From Volvox africanus (taxonomy: Eukaryota; Chlorophyta; Chlorophyceae; Chlamydomonadales; Volvocaceae), in contig BSDZ01000008.1 in NCBI GenBank assembly GCA_030268105.1, forward strand, positions 992,001-1,056,000: DNA of 64,000 nucleotides. Reading direction: 5' to 3'. Below the pieces are notes generated by a model. That model had not been told where the DNA came from, did no database searches, and saw nothing but the letters and a program-made list of their open reading frames with translations. The translations under genes and the position numbers were made by a program. Each line of letters opens with the position of its first letter. The stretch's first letter is position 1. This document shows, piece after piece, positions 1 to 13,037 of this stretch.

Positions 1-188
1 GCATGCTTTGGGGTGATCCAAACCAGTCCATAGCCCCTTCAGCCGAGACTGCTGCTCCCTGCTCCTGACACGGTACTGCACTTCAGGCAGGTGCGGCGAA
101 CTGTGGCTGCTGCAGCAGCTTTGCTCCGCCGTGCTAGAGCTGCAGCGTCAGGGCGTGACACTTGCGCGTCAACGCCAACCCGCAGTAG
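1..188. other. Sequence downstream of the Rieske stop codon
   Basis: Probably 3' UTR of the minus-strand Rieske gene. No TGTAA signal was found on the minus strand here, so the transcript end may lie outside the window. The short ORFs present are not supported as genes. Confidence 0.4.
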
Positions 189-1503
189 TTAGCCAATCAG
201 AATCTTCTTTTCGTCAACGAAGCGGTATTCTGGCACCTCCAAGTTGTAAGGCGCGGGCCCCTCGCGAATGCGGCCCGAGATGTCGTAGTGGCTGCCATGG
301 CAAGGGCAGAACCAGCCGTGGTAGTTGCCCGCGCCCGCAATGGGCACGCAACCCAAATGGGTGCAGATACCCACGACCACCAAATACTGTGATGACACAT
401 CAGAGATGGGGAAAAGAGCTTAAAATAGGACAGTAGGTGGAGGGGAATCGGAGGGGTACGAGCCCACGTTGACACATGCAATACATATGACGCCTGGCAC
501 TGAGTACACATGACAGTGACCGAGCACATATCACTGGACTGGCAAGGGATGTGCAAAAGCCAGGTTGTGCGAGTATAGATTCGGGAAGAGAGATGTCCGG
601 AAGAAGGTGAATGACGCGCGGTAGGATACCTTGGGGTTCACCGCGCGATCTACGTCCTTCTGGGGGTCACGCAGCTCCGACAACGCCACCTCTGCGGAAT
701 CCTGAATCTCCGCATCCGTCCGGTGGCGGATGAACACGGGTTTGCCGCGCCACTTCACGGTAATGGTTGTTCCCTCCTCCACACCAGACAGGTCAACCTC
801 CAGAGAGCTAATCGCCATCGTATCCGCTGCCGCCTGCATGTTGTTGAGTTGATTCATACACAGTCCCTTACTATTCTATCACTGCAACAGGGTACGGGAA
901 ACTTAGGCCTTACCGATAGAGACAGCACAATCTTCAGCACCGCCAAGCGCGCCGCGGATGCATAGAGAAAGCGGCCACCAGTTTGTACGAAGTAGGCAAA
1001 GGGTCGGCCCTCCGTCCCCGGCGGGAAGCGCTTGTGGCTGTGCTCGTCATACCTACAGAGCGGCGAAGCGCGCTGATGAACACGCAACTTATCCCGAAAT
1101 GCCCCAGGATGCACATCACGAAACGTCCGCAACTTATAAGGATAAAAGCTGTGGGCCTACTTGATATATGGCGTCGGGGACAGGGAAATCCGGTTAGTGG
1201 GGGTCAGCTTGGTCTCCTCCTTCTGAGCCGCAACAGCATCCGCGGCAAACGCTGCGGATAGTAAGAGAGTAAGACAGGTTCAAATATGTTGCTCCTCCTA
1301 GCCTAGAACGTGCCGCCAAGCAGAGCGTCCTCACATCGGAATGAGCTTCCAATTGGTAACTGCGGGCGTTCGGCGAACTCCAGAGGGCCAGCAAGCAACT
1401 GAGGATAGCACGCAGATGCATGACTGGCAATAGGGCCTAGCGTCTCTGTGACAGGCTGCGCTATCTTTGGCACTAAAGTCGCGACCGCCCGTCGCAGAGC
1501 CAT
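189..1503 (-). CDS. RIP1: Mitochondrial Rieske iron-sulfur subunit of cytochrome bc1 (complex III), five exons
   Basis: Exons on the minus strand are 1503-1335, 1251-1161, 1052-914, 833-630 and 386-189; phases agree and give 266 aa, close to the usual size for algal and plant mitochondrial Rieske proteins. The protein passes electrons from ubiquinol to cytochrome c1 in the inner mitochondrial membrane. The N-terminus ([11 protein letters not shown]...) is an Arg/Ala-rich presequence, with a likely processing region near SFRSFAADAVA. Exon 3 carries the single membrane anchor ([19 protein letters not shown]). Exon 4 holds [14 protein letters not shown]. Exon 5 carries both cluster boxes, CTHLGC (Cys209, His211, Cys214) and CPCHGS (Cys228, Cys230, His231): four [2Fe-2S] ligands and the structural disulfide pair. 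The ATG at 1503 is the first in the exon that gives a presequence. The mitochondrial form is favoured over chloroplast PetC by the presequence and anchor sequence. Its 3' UTR probably runs off the left edge. Confidence 0.93.
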
Positions 1504-4500
1504 TTTCCAGACTTCCAAATATCGGCTCCGTAGAAACGTAGGCTCAACAATTATGAACTGTCATCAGGGAAGACAAGCTGGAGTTCCGGACTTGTCGTAA
1601 GCGGATGCCGTACTCTATACACAAGTGATTAAATTACAGCATGGTGCAATCTTCGTTCCGATTGTGTACATGTCCCTGCCTCTTTCCCGGCTTGATCCTT
1701 GCGCGTTAGAGGAAACCTAACTGTGATCCGAGGGAGCAGCGTTAGTGTCGTTTTTCAGCAATGCTTACTCTTGGATTCCTTTACATTCAAGCTTTTAGTG
1801 TTTATCTTAACTTCTTTTGCTCGAGCTTGCGGTCTCTTGAGCCTCCCGGCTAATTCGGGCCTTCCGAGCTTTAGCGGGTTTTCTTCGCTACGCTTAAGAT
1901 AATTGATTCAGTTTGTAATCAATCTATCTTACAACCCCAGTCTCTGGAGAATACACATTTTTATCATCCTTCCAATCAAATGATAACAAATATGACTCCG
2001 CGAGGGGAACATGCAGCAAAGCCGCAAGGCTAAGCATTATATCGCCCTTTGCCCCTGCAGCCATAGCCTCAGACATAAGATCACATTGTGCATCCCTTTC
2101 CTTGGGCTCTGCAGTCGGCATGACCTCAAACCTGCATGAGGTCAAAGCACGGGTAGCCGTAACTTGATAGCCAATTACACGTCCTTAGGATCTCATGGAG
2201 AAGGGAAACAAACGTCAATTAGATATCGAACGTTACTCCTTAATGTTACCCTAGATTGTCACTGGCAGAGTTCGGCACACAATGGTGCGGCGAGACTTAG
2301 TTCCCTTCTCGTCCTTCAAAAAACCAAGCCCCCTTACCGGCAGCCAACAACCACGCCAATCCGTTCCTCCAAATTGCCTTGGGTGAAAGTAACATGGGGG
2401 ATGAGTCGCGAGCGCTTTCCAACCTGAATGTCGCCCTGTCGTATAAGTGTAGATCGTGTCAATTGTGCATTTTATGTACATCCTAATGTTGACGGAAAAT
2501 GCACAATAATGCACATTTGCATACACGTATCACTGGTTAATGATGCAGCCCCCCGTGAGCCATAGGGCCTAGGTTCGACATAAACGAGTCTAATCAGGAC
2601 ACGCGCATATGACAAAAACTCCGTAGCAGCACATGAGGTGCGCCTGGTGTATGGGCCCTGAGAAATTGCGACCCTGCTCTCCTTACCTGAAGTCGCCATT
2701 GTTGTGTGGCCATTGCGTCCTTGAAGAACCTGCAAAGTAATAACACCCGCACTGGCTAGAGAATACACGTCCCACTCGACTTACTCGAGGCAGGGCAGTC
2801 GGACGTGTGGATTTAGGATTTGGCAAGCAGTAAAAAGACAATGGACCAGGGAAGGGGGTTGACCCTGGGTGCATGGTGTGGGATTCATGTCAGCATGGTT
2901 GTGACTATCAAGAGCGGACAATGCGCGACATGGCAGCACAATGCGCAGGCTGAGGGCGTGGTCCCGGTCGCGGCCACATTAACGGCAGCAGGGCTGGGCA
3001 GTGTTTGGTCCCTATCTACCTCGTCTGGACCACTAGGCAGCTGCAAGGCTGAGCGTGTATTGCGCCGCCCCACGAGATACAACCTCCGACATTGGCAGCT
3101 CCAAGCGCTGCAGACAACCATAGGCCTGCGCATAGCCCACGAGAGGTACAAGCAAATTAACTGTTGATTCCTGGAAGTTTACGTAAAATGACAAGGCTGA
3201 TGTTTCTTAGGAACTCTGCTCGCGCAATAAGGTGCACAATTAAGTCTCATAGCAAGCGCAACCCTACAAGGTAATCAAGTGGGGACAGTTGTGATAAAAG
3301 GCGAGTCTAAAATCTTGCAGATCAGTCCCGATTCAACTCAAGCTTTGCCCTGAAGCATCCAATTAAGCCAGGCATCTCGATCCGTTGGAGTTCAGTGGCA
3401 GGCATGTGGTATTCGTGCTCCCATCTGTAGGCTGATAGGCGCAAGTAAGACACTCCATCTGCGCACATACACAGCCTTGCGGGAAGGAGAGCGGAGGCCA
3501 ACAGGCGGGCCGGGGTACTCCTACAGTACGGCACCATGCGCACCATGGATGGCCCAGGAAACGCGTCAGCTGCATGCTAACCTCGCGTCAGCGCCGCGCT
3601 AGCCTCCAGGGAGCACCCGCTGCTGCCGTTGTCCTCCTCCGCATCCAAACGGACCCGTGTCCTACTGGTCGCAGCTGATGCCTTGCACGACGGGGAATCA
3701 CAGAAGGACGAGAAGCAGAAATCCTTAGATTACTCATGACACAGATGACAGTCATGAAACCCTGTGTGCTACTTAGCGGTGATTGAAAAGCAGCTTGCAG
3801 GTAGGTATAGGCGTCCCAGGAGTTGAGTTGACGTGTTGAAACATAAGCAGTCACGTTGCAAGAGACAGTTGGAGACTTTACCCACCGTCGCGTGGAGCCT
3901 CTCAATTAAGCGGGTAATTCGCCGTGCGTTGGGTAAAAATCGACCGCTGACCATGGCTTCTGCGTAACATAAGAAACGGTGTTGTGCCTTGGTACCCAAA
4001 AGCCAGTGTCGGAGGTCCTCTCGCCTGTCCGTAGGGGCCTGCCACCAGCTGCCTGGGACTGCATTGGCGTGCTGAACGTAATTTGTATCCGGCGGTGAAA
4101 TATAGATCCCGGAGCCATAAGTTGCCTATGTAAAGTGAGCGCTGGTTGCCCTTCTGGGCCCACGCTTCGCATGTTATTTTTCAATTGCTGTCCGATGTCT
4201 TTCGGCAACATATATATCTTTGTTTTCCTTAATAATTCCAGAGGCTTCAACGGTTCCTGTGACATTTGATTCGGAAGAATGCGCTTTGTATCCGCTGGTG
4301 TTCATATATATAAAGGGAAAATGTTCTATGAAATGATTTTCTGCGATTGACTTTGGCATGCAGTTAGGAGGATGCGTGCTGCGTAGATGTCGGTGTAGCT
4401 TTCTCGAGCCAAGATCCGCACAGGATCCAAGCCATCGGTTCATGGCAAGCACGCAGCTCGTGTTCAAAACAAAAACATTTACAGAATGTTAATATAGGAA

Positions 4501-4650
4501 TGTGATCGATTCTGTAGTGCTATGTAATATGAAATATGAGGTGGTTACACGTTGGGGAGCTTGTGGCCATCTCCGACAGACAAAGCAAGGCAACAGCGGT
4601 CTGACTTGCAGCCTTATGAACCTTTTTTCTTCGAGTTGTCTGTTTTAAAC
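1504..4650. other. Intergenic region of about 3.1 kb
   Basis: This lies between the start of the minus-strand Rieske gene and the first identified ATG of the plus-strand gene, so it should hold both promoters and 5' UTRs. It is more AT-rich than the neighbouring exons. Only scattered ORFs under about 120 codons occur, with no recognisable domain and no chain of splice-compatible exons. I see no transposon ends or RNA gene. Confidence 0.5.
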
Positions 4651-7600
4651 ATGCATCAGCAGCACCAGCCAGGATTATTTCAAGTTGGAAGGATAACGTA
4701 TTTTGATGGCCATCGTGGCACTATCACCAGCCCATCCAACGATGGCGGTTTCTATTTCGTCTCCCTGCTTCTGGTAAGAAGATTATATTATGATTTCTAG
4801 TTAGGCTGGTCACTCACATGATCTAACCCTGCCTGGCTTCTCCAACCGCAAGGATCAAATTCTTCGGCCATTCCCTCCGAACATCAGTAACTTCGCTGGC
4901 CAAGATGTTCAGTATGACATCCATTATCCATACGGGGATGGATGCCCCTACGCATGCAACGTCCGCTTCCTGATGTTGCATCCAACTTTACCGGCAGCCA
5001 ACGTGCCCGCGCCTGCGAACAGCTGGAACGCTCATATGCATCATCCTCAATCATCACAAACCTTAAGTAATGGTCCAAATTACATGCAGCAGCCAAATAT
5101 GCCGATTGTGACAGCGGCCAGGCAGGAAAACCAGGGGCCTGTTATGAATTCAGCGTCACTACCTGCCAAGCATCCCCAAGCGCCAGCTGAGTCCCAACGT
5201 CGTGGTCAAGGGACCTCAGGCAACGTTGTCGGCGCTAAGCTGCCAGAATGGCGTCCAGATCGCGTGGTCCTGGACGCTGCCGCCAAAATTCCTCTGCCAG
5301 ACTCCCCCCGGTCCGCAGCTTCTAAAAGCGGCAAGGACAACACTGACGCCAGCTGCAAGAGTGTCCGTGAGCACGCAGGTGACCACCACGGTGATGCCCA
5401 CGGGGCATCGCTCAAAGCTGGTTATGTTGGGAAAGATGTTCCATTGACTGAATCAATGTTGGCAGAGCGTAATGATGGCCAGCCCCATACCGGCAAACTG
5501 GTCGCCCGCCATCGGGGCTGGTGGCCATCGCGCAATGTCTCCGCGTCCACATTCGACGTGTCGAAGGATGCTAGTACTAACCCAGAAGGCCCCACCTTCA
5601 TATCGCACCCTCAGTCTGCGCTACCGCAGGCCCCCTGCATCGGTTCTGTCCGGGGTGCCCAGCCGCCGTTACCCTCCTACCCGCCTCCTCCAACTCTCTC
5701 GCCTCCATTCCCACCGCTTCCACCAGACTCTCCTATGCACCCGCCGCCACCGCCGCCCGATTACCTTTTGCCAACGCTTCCTCCACCGCCGGGCCCGCTA
5801 CCGCCTGATTTCCGTCCACTGCCGCCTCTCCAAAAGACAGAACTTCAATGTCCACCGCCGCCGCGCCAAGAGCATCTTCAGCATAATACCTTGAATATGC
5901 ATCCAGGGCCGCCGGCCTCAGGACGGGCCCCCGAACGCACACGCCCCAACGGTACATGCCAACGAGCCATGCCGCGCTGCGCCCCTGGCCCCCTGGCGCC
6001 TCAACACGGGCAGCCCTACGATCCTCCGCAATTTGCATCCCAGCCTCCCGTGCCATACCTGCACCTTAACATGCCATATATGGATCACGCCGTGCGCCAG
6101 CCGCTGAAGGTACATTCGCAACTTAAGGGGTCCTCCCCCGTCCGACGTAAGGTACGCTTTTGCTTTTTTCACAAGCCGTTTTATCATGGTATGGCTTGAG
6201 CGCCCGTGTCTCCCTGCACGCTCGCTTTTTGCGCAACCAATATACTGATGCGTGTTCTCTCTGCAAAGTACTCGTCATCCTATGCCATCCACGCAATATG
6301 CGTACATTTGAATGGATGCTAACGGCGCTGGTGCGGAGCAGGCCACTATTGCAGGGTTGATTATCGCCATTGAGTTCGCGGACGTTATTAATTTGAAGCA
6401 TCCTTCTTGATCACTTCGCAGCATTCCAACTATGAGGGTCACGATCGTGGCCGCGATGCTCGCTTCAATCGTGAAGACGAGTGTCGCCAACGGCATGAAG
6501 CATTTGATAGACGCGATGACTGCTACCGAAGACGGAATTGTGATGAGAAAGGCCGTTATCAAGGCCGGGACTACGGGCAGAGCATCCGCCCGGGCCGCTA
6601 TGACGACAGCAAGGGCTATCGCAGCACAAGTAGGGACCACCGCGACCACAGTCCAATACACCATGGATGCCACCGACAATGGGGCATCGCTGTGGATGGC
6701 ATAGGGCGCAAAGCGACAGCTTTAGCAGTCGCACACATACGCCACCGGCGACGGAGTATAGTCATGGCCGGAACAGGGTCACAGCTTGAGAAAACTGCCA
6801 CGGCGTTCCACGGCCAGAAGGTGAGAGGGCGCGTGGCTGTTGGGGTCTTTGGCACGAGCTAGCAATTCTCAGTGTGAGTCCATGATGGAGCGGACTGCTG
6901 ATTAGTGTATTGGGAATATGGGTAGGGCTACTTCAGTTGGATATGAAGCTAATCTAGTCGCGAGCATCTTCATGACTGACAGGCATGGAGGAAATACAAA
7001 AACTTTGATGAGGCAAGTACCTACGTCCATTCACCGCACTTCTCTTTCTCCGCGCACCTGACAGGACGGAAACCCATCTGGGGACGCAAAGGTCAGTGCA
7101 CGCAGCAGCATCGCCACCAACGCTGCCACCGTGTCGTCCAAATTTGGTGCTGCAAGGTCATTTGAGCCCGCCATGGCGGCGGCGGACGCCATCGCCACCA
7201 TTTGTCCTTCCCTACCTGAAACCGTGGACCTATCCCATGGTATAGACTCCGATACAGAAGACACCCCCTCTGGGAGCCGTGCTGACTCACGCACGGCCGA
7301 AAGTACGTCGCCTGGCAAATCGACCGCTCCTAGCAGCGGACCCGGGGCAAGTAACGAAGGTGACGAGGAAATGGAGGAAGGTGAGATGCCCAGGAAAGGA
7401 AAGGCGGCTAAGGGTGTGGCCGGCAGGCGTACCGCCAGTTGTAAGCCCGGCCGCAAGACTAGCCGTAAGGCCAGCACCTCGCGACGCTCTAACGTGGACA
7501 CGATGGTGGAGCTGGAGAAGACTCTCGCGCGTGTGACCCTGAACGTCCAGCCAGTGGCGGGCGCTGCCAAAATACGTCTGTTCTGTGGACAATGCGGCAT

Positions 7601-8607
7601 GGAGCAGGTGAATGGGACGATGTTTGAGGCGCCTCTTGATCAAGCCCGGCTTGGAAGAGGGGTACACTGCATGCACCGTTAATGTCGTCATCCATCGCCA
7701 TATCGCCATGCTTACTATTTTGTGCACATATCATTACGGCTACCAGGCATGGGACGTGACTGGTGAACGCGCACGGCCGCTGCCCGACCCATCGTCGTCT
7801 GACGGCCTGAAGCGCACCAAGGACGGCGGCCGCATATGCTATGATGCCAAGAACAGTACCTGCTCAGCGTGTGGGAACATGATTATGTGCAACCCACTGA
7901 GCGCCACATGCATCTACTGTGTCTGCCAGATGGACGGGTTCCGGTAAGAGCGTCATAAAGGCAAGCGACACCTCCCACCTTAAGGGATGATGGCCTTGCG
8001 AGTAGGATTAACTCAGCGCTATATTTCATGGTTGCCAGCCATAGCATCCATTCCATGCCTACACTTCCGATCGCAGCCCAGAAACGACATATATCAAAGC
8101 AGTTTGTTTCATGGCCGCACCCACGCGCCCTGCTATGGCCTTTCCGCCCAGGCCAACGTACTGGAAGTGCAGCAACACTGACGGAACTGCGCGCAAACGC
8201 GTGCTGACCGGCGCTCAGACCTCAAGTGCAGCTGCCACTGGCCGAGCATTTGCCGTGGTGGGGACGGACGCAGCTGCTCCGGCAACGGCCTCAACCCATG
8301 GCAAGAACGACGCCAATGTCCCAGTAAGTAAGACTGGAAATCATGACGGAGATAATGAAAACCCGGCAATGACTTCACCACCTCCCCTTTTCACCTCCCT
8401 TCCTGCCAGGCTGCCGCCTCCAGCTCGGCCACAGAGTCTGCTAGAGCAGCCGGATGCGCGTACTCCCGCACATGTGACATCTGCAGGGACCACGATCTTC
8501 GGTACCGCGGCAGGCCCCACTGTACGTGCCCCCGATTCCATGGCGCCATCGCAGGCCAGGTGACAGGCAACCGGTCAGGCAATCTTGGTTGGGTCAATGT
8601 GCATTAG
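4651..8607 (+). CDS. Unrecognised protein: cold-shock-like domain, Pro-rich, Arg/Asp-rich and Cys-rich regions
   Basis: Proposed exons are 4651-4773, 4853-6151, 6422-6820, 6983-7012, 7065-7607, 7747-7943, 8077-8323 and 8410-8607. Every junction keeps phase, giving about 1011 aa. Residues about 14-80 resemble a cold-shock (OB) fold: a first strand GRITYFDGHRG, then GGFYFV, then DVQYDIHY and a closing ACNVRFL, split by intron 1. Residues about 250-340 are a proline tract (PPPPPPDYLLPTLPPPPGP). Exon 3 is rich in Arg, Asp and Tyr (RRDDCYRRRNCDEKGRYQGRD), typical of RNA-binding disorder. The C-terminal third has spaced cysteines: FCGQCG, CSACG, CIYCVC, WKCS, CAYSRTCDIC and HCTC. An RNA-binding, zinc-stabilised role is inference. 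The 30-bp exon 4 uses a GC donor and a 52-bp intron, the weakest step. If one join is wrong, this could be two genes, split around 6.9-7.1 kb or 8.0 kb. Confidence 0.6.
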
Positions 8608-9913
8608 GGGAAGGATGCTGTGTGCACTCGGCTATAGGGCCGGCCTGAGTAGCGCTGTGCAACCGCTGCCTGTCGGGGCAGGCGCCGGGAGTACGCTTCA
8701 TACAGGTTTTCGTATGTGTGCCTGTACCTTCCATCCACTCTCTCGGAACTCGGAAGAGACTGCTGTGTGGTGAGCACCCTTTAATTGCAGCCCTAGATAC
8801 TAGGCAACAGGTGACGTTCAGCAGGTGGCAGGAAGGAGGTGGCAAACGCTGTGGCCACCTCACTCATCAATCCTGTGTACATTATCGCCATCATTGCAGT
8901 GGATATATAGGTGTCATCAGTAATGTGGCAATACATAACCATTTTTGTGTTCGCGTGTGTCTAGCACCACACCGCGTCGTTCCGTGTTCACAGCCTTAAC
9001 ATATTGCCTTCAATGTGGGAGGAGAGGCGTGATGAGCAGCAGTTGCAATGGCCGAAGCGTATGTGATACTTCATGAGACTTAATGCTATGGATGGGCTAC
9101 GTTTAGGACAGCAGGATTCTATGTACATCTATGTCGGTCAGCAGGTCAAGGCGGGTTTAGTGAGATAACGGCGGGTAAGGCGCACACTAAGATTATTCAT
9201 GGAGGGCAGTGAAGTTGGATGTATCGATACAGGCCATAAGGAGCTTCGAGATTGCATGCAGGTGTCAACCTTGCTAGGATCACCTGGAAAGAGCAAAGAT
9301 ACCTAGGATTGTGCTGTCGCTGAATGTTCGTTTAGTACTGACAAGTAGTCGTGCCCTGTATTCCTGTACACATCTCGTTCTGCGCCTGTTCCTCGGTGGG
9401 TTCATGAAAGCAGGCCATACCCACCCACCAATGCGGAGAATTCAATTTAAAAAATGAGGTGAAACCAAGCGGGAATAGAGCGACTGAGGAAACAAAGATT
9501 GAGGCTTCACAGAGAGGAACACCACCTCATGTTCAATGCGCCCGCGGAAAAGACCCACCGTGGATGGAATTTTGGCGAGGTCTGAAATGAAATCTCCAGA
9601 AACATTATTGTTATGTTTTCTTCGGTGTCGTTTAAGCCGAGTCATTTCCTCTAACGCCAGAAACCCTGCCAACTTGGGAACGAACAAAGAATTAGTACGT
9701 CAAGAACCTTATGCTATCCCGCCATTTTCTGGACGCGTTTTCACACGGCCCAACGAGTGTGCCAGGAGCGTGCTCGGTAGCACAGCAGATGATTGGGGAA
9801 TCAGACAATTTTTTCGAGTCCACTTGAGAGGCAATCTGCACGGTACCCATGACGTTCCGTCCACTACCCCTCAGACATTTCCAAAGAATCCCGCGCCATC
9901 ACGAATATGAAGC
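8608..9913. other. Convergent intergenic and 3' UTR region
   Basis: It separates the plus-strand gene ending at 8607 from the minus-strand gene whose last stop is at 9914. Both 3' UTRs must fall here. I found no TGTAA on either strand in the expected places. No gene is supported. Confidence 0.45.
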
Positions 9914-12900
9914 TCAATCATCAACCCGCCGACCTACGCAGCCGACACCAACGTTGCCCTCCAGTTGAAACGCCGTACGGACTCGGTAAGGCAAAATACC
10001 CCGCAGCGGAATTGGATGGGACAACGCTACGCGCGCCTTTTTCCGCAATCTGTTTCCCCTGCTCCTATTTCCGCCGCCACCACCACCACTGTCGGCGTTA
10101 CCGCCGCCACTGACTCCGCTGCTCGTGCCTGCGAAATCGGTTCCATCATCATCTCCGGTCAAGGGATGGAGCTGCCGTAGCTGTTTCTGCTGCTGCTGTT
10201 CCTGTGGCAGCGACGGCTGCTGCTGTAGCTGTGACGGTGGCTGCTGTCGCGGTGGCAGGCTTTGGTTATGGGGACGCAGAAAGTGCTGCATTGCGGCAGC
10301 TTCATTTCCCGCCGCTAACTGTGGGATGTAGGTACGGGGAGATGTTATGGTGGTGTGCAAGTGGTCAATTGAAAACAAACACACACTAGGGTTTGGGGTT
10401 TAAGTAAAATCCGGATTTGCATTTTGTAAGATGTCATTAAGGGGACACGAACTGCACACCATTGCAGGATTCCATTGGCCGTCAAAGGAAGGGTTGGCCA
10501 TAGCCTCGTCAGGTCATGGTTGGACTCCAGCGCAACACAAAACTCCGCGGCGGTAAGCGCCACTGAGAGGCATTCCTCATCCTCCTCATATCATCCGCTA
10601 ACATACTTCACCTGCAATAAGCCCAGCCCACCGCCGTAGGTGCCAACACGCCCAGCGGCTGCGGCCTCGGAAGCAATTGGCGGGATATGATGTAATGGCG
10701 GCACCGCCAGGCCCGTGGCCGCAGTACAGTCGGCAGCTGGAGCCGCAGCGTTGCCGGCGGCGGACGGGGCAAACAGGCAGGCGGCGGCAGCGGGCACGGC
10801 CAGCTGTTGCGGTAGCGGCGGCGGCAGTTGTGACCGCGGGCTGGTCCCCGGGGACGCAAGCGGTGATGCCAATGAGTGTGCTTGTGGCAGATCCGTACGA
10901 GGGTGCTTCGGTGGCAGTGGAAGCGACACGGTGGTCACGGGGGCACCGGCAACGCTGCCGTAGCTCTCCGGAAAAAGAGTGCCTTGACCTCCATACGCAG
11001 CATGTAGCGTCGGCGCGGCTGCCGGCACCTGAGCTCGCTCCATAGTTCCAGAAGGCATTGACTGACGCGACGGCGAAACAGAAAATGACATCGCGTCCGG
11101 GTGCGCATCTGCCGTATTGCCGCCGGTGCCGTCAATGGCGGCGACAGCGGCTGTTTGAAAATGCTTCGGGACGCAGAGGGCTTCGTTGCCCGAGCCACAC
11201 CAGGACAGAAATGGCATGAGCGGTAGCCCCCCGGTGATGGCGGCGCTGGCGACACTGTTGGCCGAGAAACTGTACGGCGGAACCGCCGCCGCAGGCATGA
11301 AGCATTCCGGCTGCATCCGCCCCAAAGGCATCAGGCAAGCTGCATTGACGGATGCAAGAAATTGGGCGCTGCAGGTGGCTACGCCGCCGCCAGGAGCCAC
11401 CACCGAGATGCTTCCGTCAGCGGCAGGCAACATAGAAGCCGTCATGCCACCAGTGCCGCCAGCGACGGCGCCGCCAGCGAGCACCGCCGCCGCGGCCGCC
11501 TCCATCAGACCAGAGTACGCTGCCATATTGCCAGGCATTTGCAACTGGGCTTCGATACAGGGCGTCGTCAAAGGTGGCTGACGGCACGCCTGCTGCAAGA
11601 GGGTAAAAGCCGATATGCTGTGGGTTGGTTGTAGCACGCCGCCACGGTCTTCGCGGTTGCCGCCGCCGTCGGCAGGGGCGCTACCGCCGCCGCAATGAGC
11701 AGCATCGCCGCTCCCAGTGGCTGTGACGGTGGCGGTACCGTCACCGTCACCGTCATCACCTGGTACTCCGCCCCCGCTCATTGAGGTGGTGGCGGCTCGG
11801 TCCTGTAATTTACGGCGGGAAGAAGGAACGTTCGCAAAACCGACATGGCTGCAAGTGGATGCAGGCAGTGAAGCTTCCACACACACGCTCCCAGGACGCA
11901 TGCAAAAGACACGAGGGACCGGGAAAGGTTTTGGATGACGCGGAAGGGCAATATGAGACCGCGATCACTTTCCAGCTTCTTGATGCTTCCTCCTGATTCC
12001 TCGGTCGCAATGCTCGCATGGAGGAGGCGATGCGTTACATGGGTGATGATGATATCATGATCTGCTTGAGTTATGAGGGTTGGTTAGCATTTCGGTTACC
12101 ATCAGGTTGACCACTCCATTTCGGCCTCCCTCCCCCTTCCCACTCCCCCGGATGTTCTCACTGAAGGCATCGCCACTACCGCCGCCATGGCCGCCAGCAA
12201 CATATCCAGAGAGTCCATTCGGCCGCTCGCTGCCAGGCCTTGGCCGGTGGTGGTGGTGGTGGTGACGGTCGTGGCTGCGGCGGCGGCGCTACCACCGCAA
12301 TCTCTAAGGCCGCCGCTGTCAGTGGGACTGTCATCCGCGGCATCAGTGGCCGCCGCTGGCAGCCGGACCCCGAGCGCCGCCAGCAGCGGCTCTGGCTGCC
12401 GGCACTCCTGAGCGCGCTGCTGAATTTGTACGGCCTCTCCTGGATCGGCTGGATACGGTCGACCGCCGCCGTCTGCACCAGGGAGTGGCGTCCGCCGTCC
12501 TCCCTTCTCCCATTCTCCTGGGTCGTGAAAACCCTCCTTGGGTCGTGGTATGGTACCGGCGGCGCCAACAACTCCACCAGCGTCCTCCGGCACCTGTAGC
12601 CCTCTTGAAGCATCCTGTACGAATCCTGGTGGCGGATGCGCTGCCGCCGCTGCCGTCGGTGCCACCAGGCAGCGCCGTCGCTTCCCCCTCCCGGACCTGG
12701 CGTCAGCATTATTTGTTGCGCCATCGGTTTCGCCATCTGTGCCGTACATGCAGTCTTGGCTGTATAACTCCTCGCAGCGGTCTTTCCAGTTGCCGCGAAG
12801 AGGCCGAGTCGGCGGCTCCCGGTCCAGCTGTGCACCCAGCGGCGGCGGCAGCGTGGGAGGCGGCGGCGCGAGCCGCGTATTGACTCCCACTGGGTTTTCC

Positions 12901-13037
12901 CCCCCGGCCTCTGTCGCCGTCTCCCGCGATGGCGACGTCGGCGGCAGTGGCCGCAGCGGCGGCTTCAGCGGTGGTGATGACGGTGCCACGTGCTGCGTCA
13001 TTGTAGCTAGCAGCTCCGTCACATTGATCGAGCCATC
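9914..13037 (-). CDS. Uncharacterised Ala/Gly/Pro/Gln-rich protein, 5' end unresolved
   Basis: Three phase-0 exons are supported: 13037-12162, 11802-10612 and 10318-9914, about 823 aa without a start codon. Donor and acceptor sites are good, for example AG|GTGAAG at 10611 and TTACAG at 11803. The protein is mostly low-complexity: Pro/Thr/Ala-rich in the first exon with a basic GKRRR patch, Ala/Gly-rich in the second, and Gln-rich followed by a basic NRLRKKAR patch in the third. No catalytic domain is recognised; the composition resembles transcriptional regulators. The first exon opens after an acceptor (TTCTACAG|GATGGC) and has no ATG near its start, so at least one exon lies upstream. A candidate is 13396-13307 (30 codons, donor GAG|GTGAGT, also phase 0). 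It could be an independent gene or the C-terminal part of the adjacent bZIP gene. Confidence 0.55.

Noticed and set aside
189..1503. Chloroplast PetC (cytochrome b6f Rieske) as the identity of the first gene
   Set aside because: The presequence and membrane-anchor region match the mitochondrial bc1 form rather than the thylakoid form.
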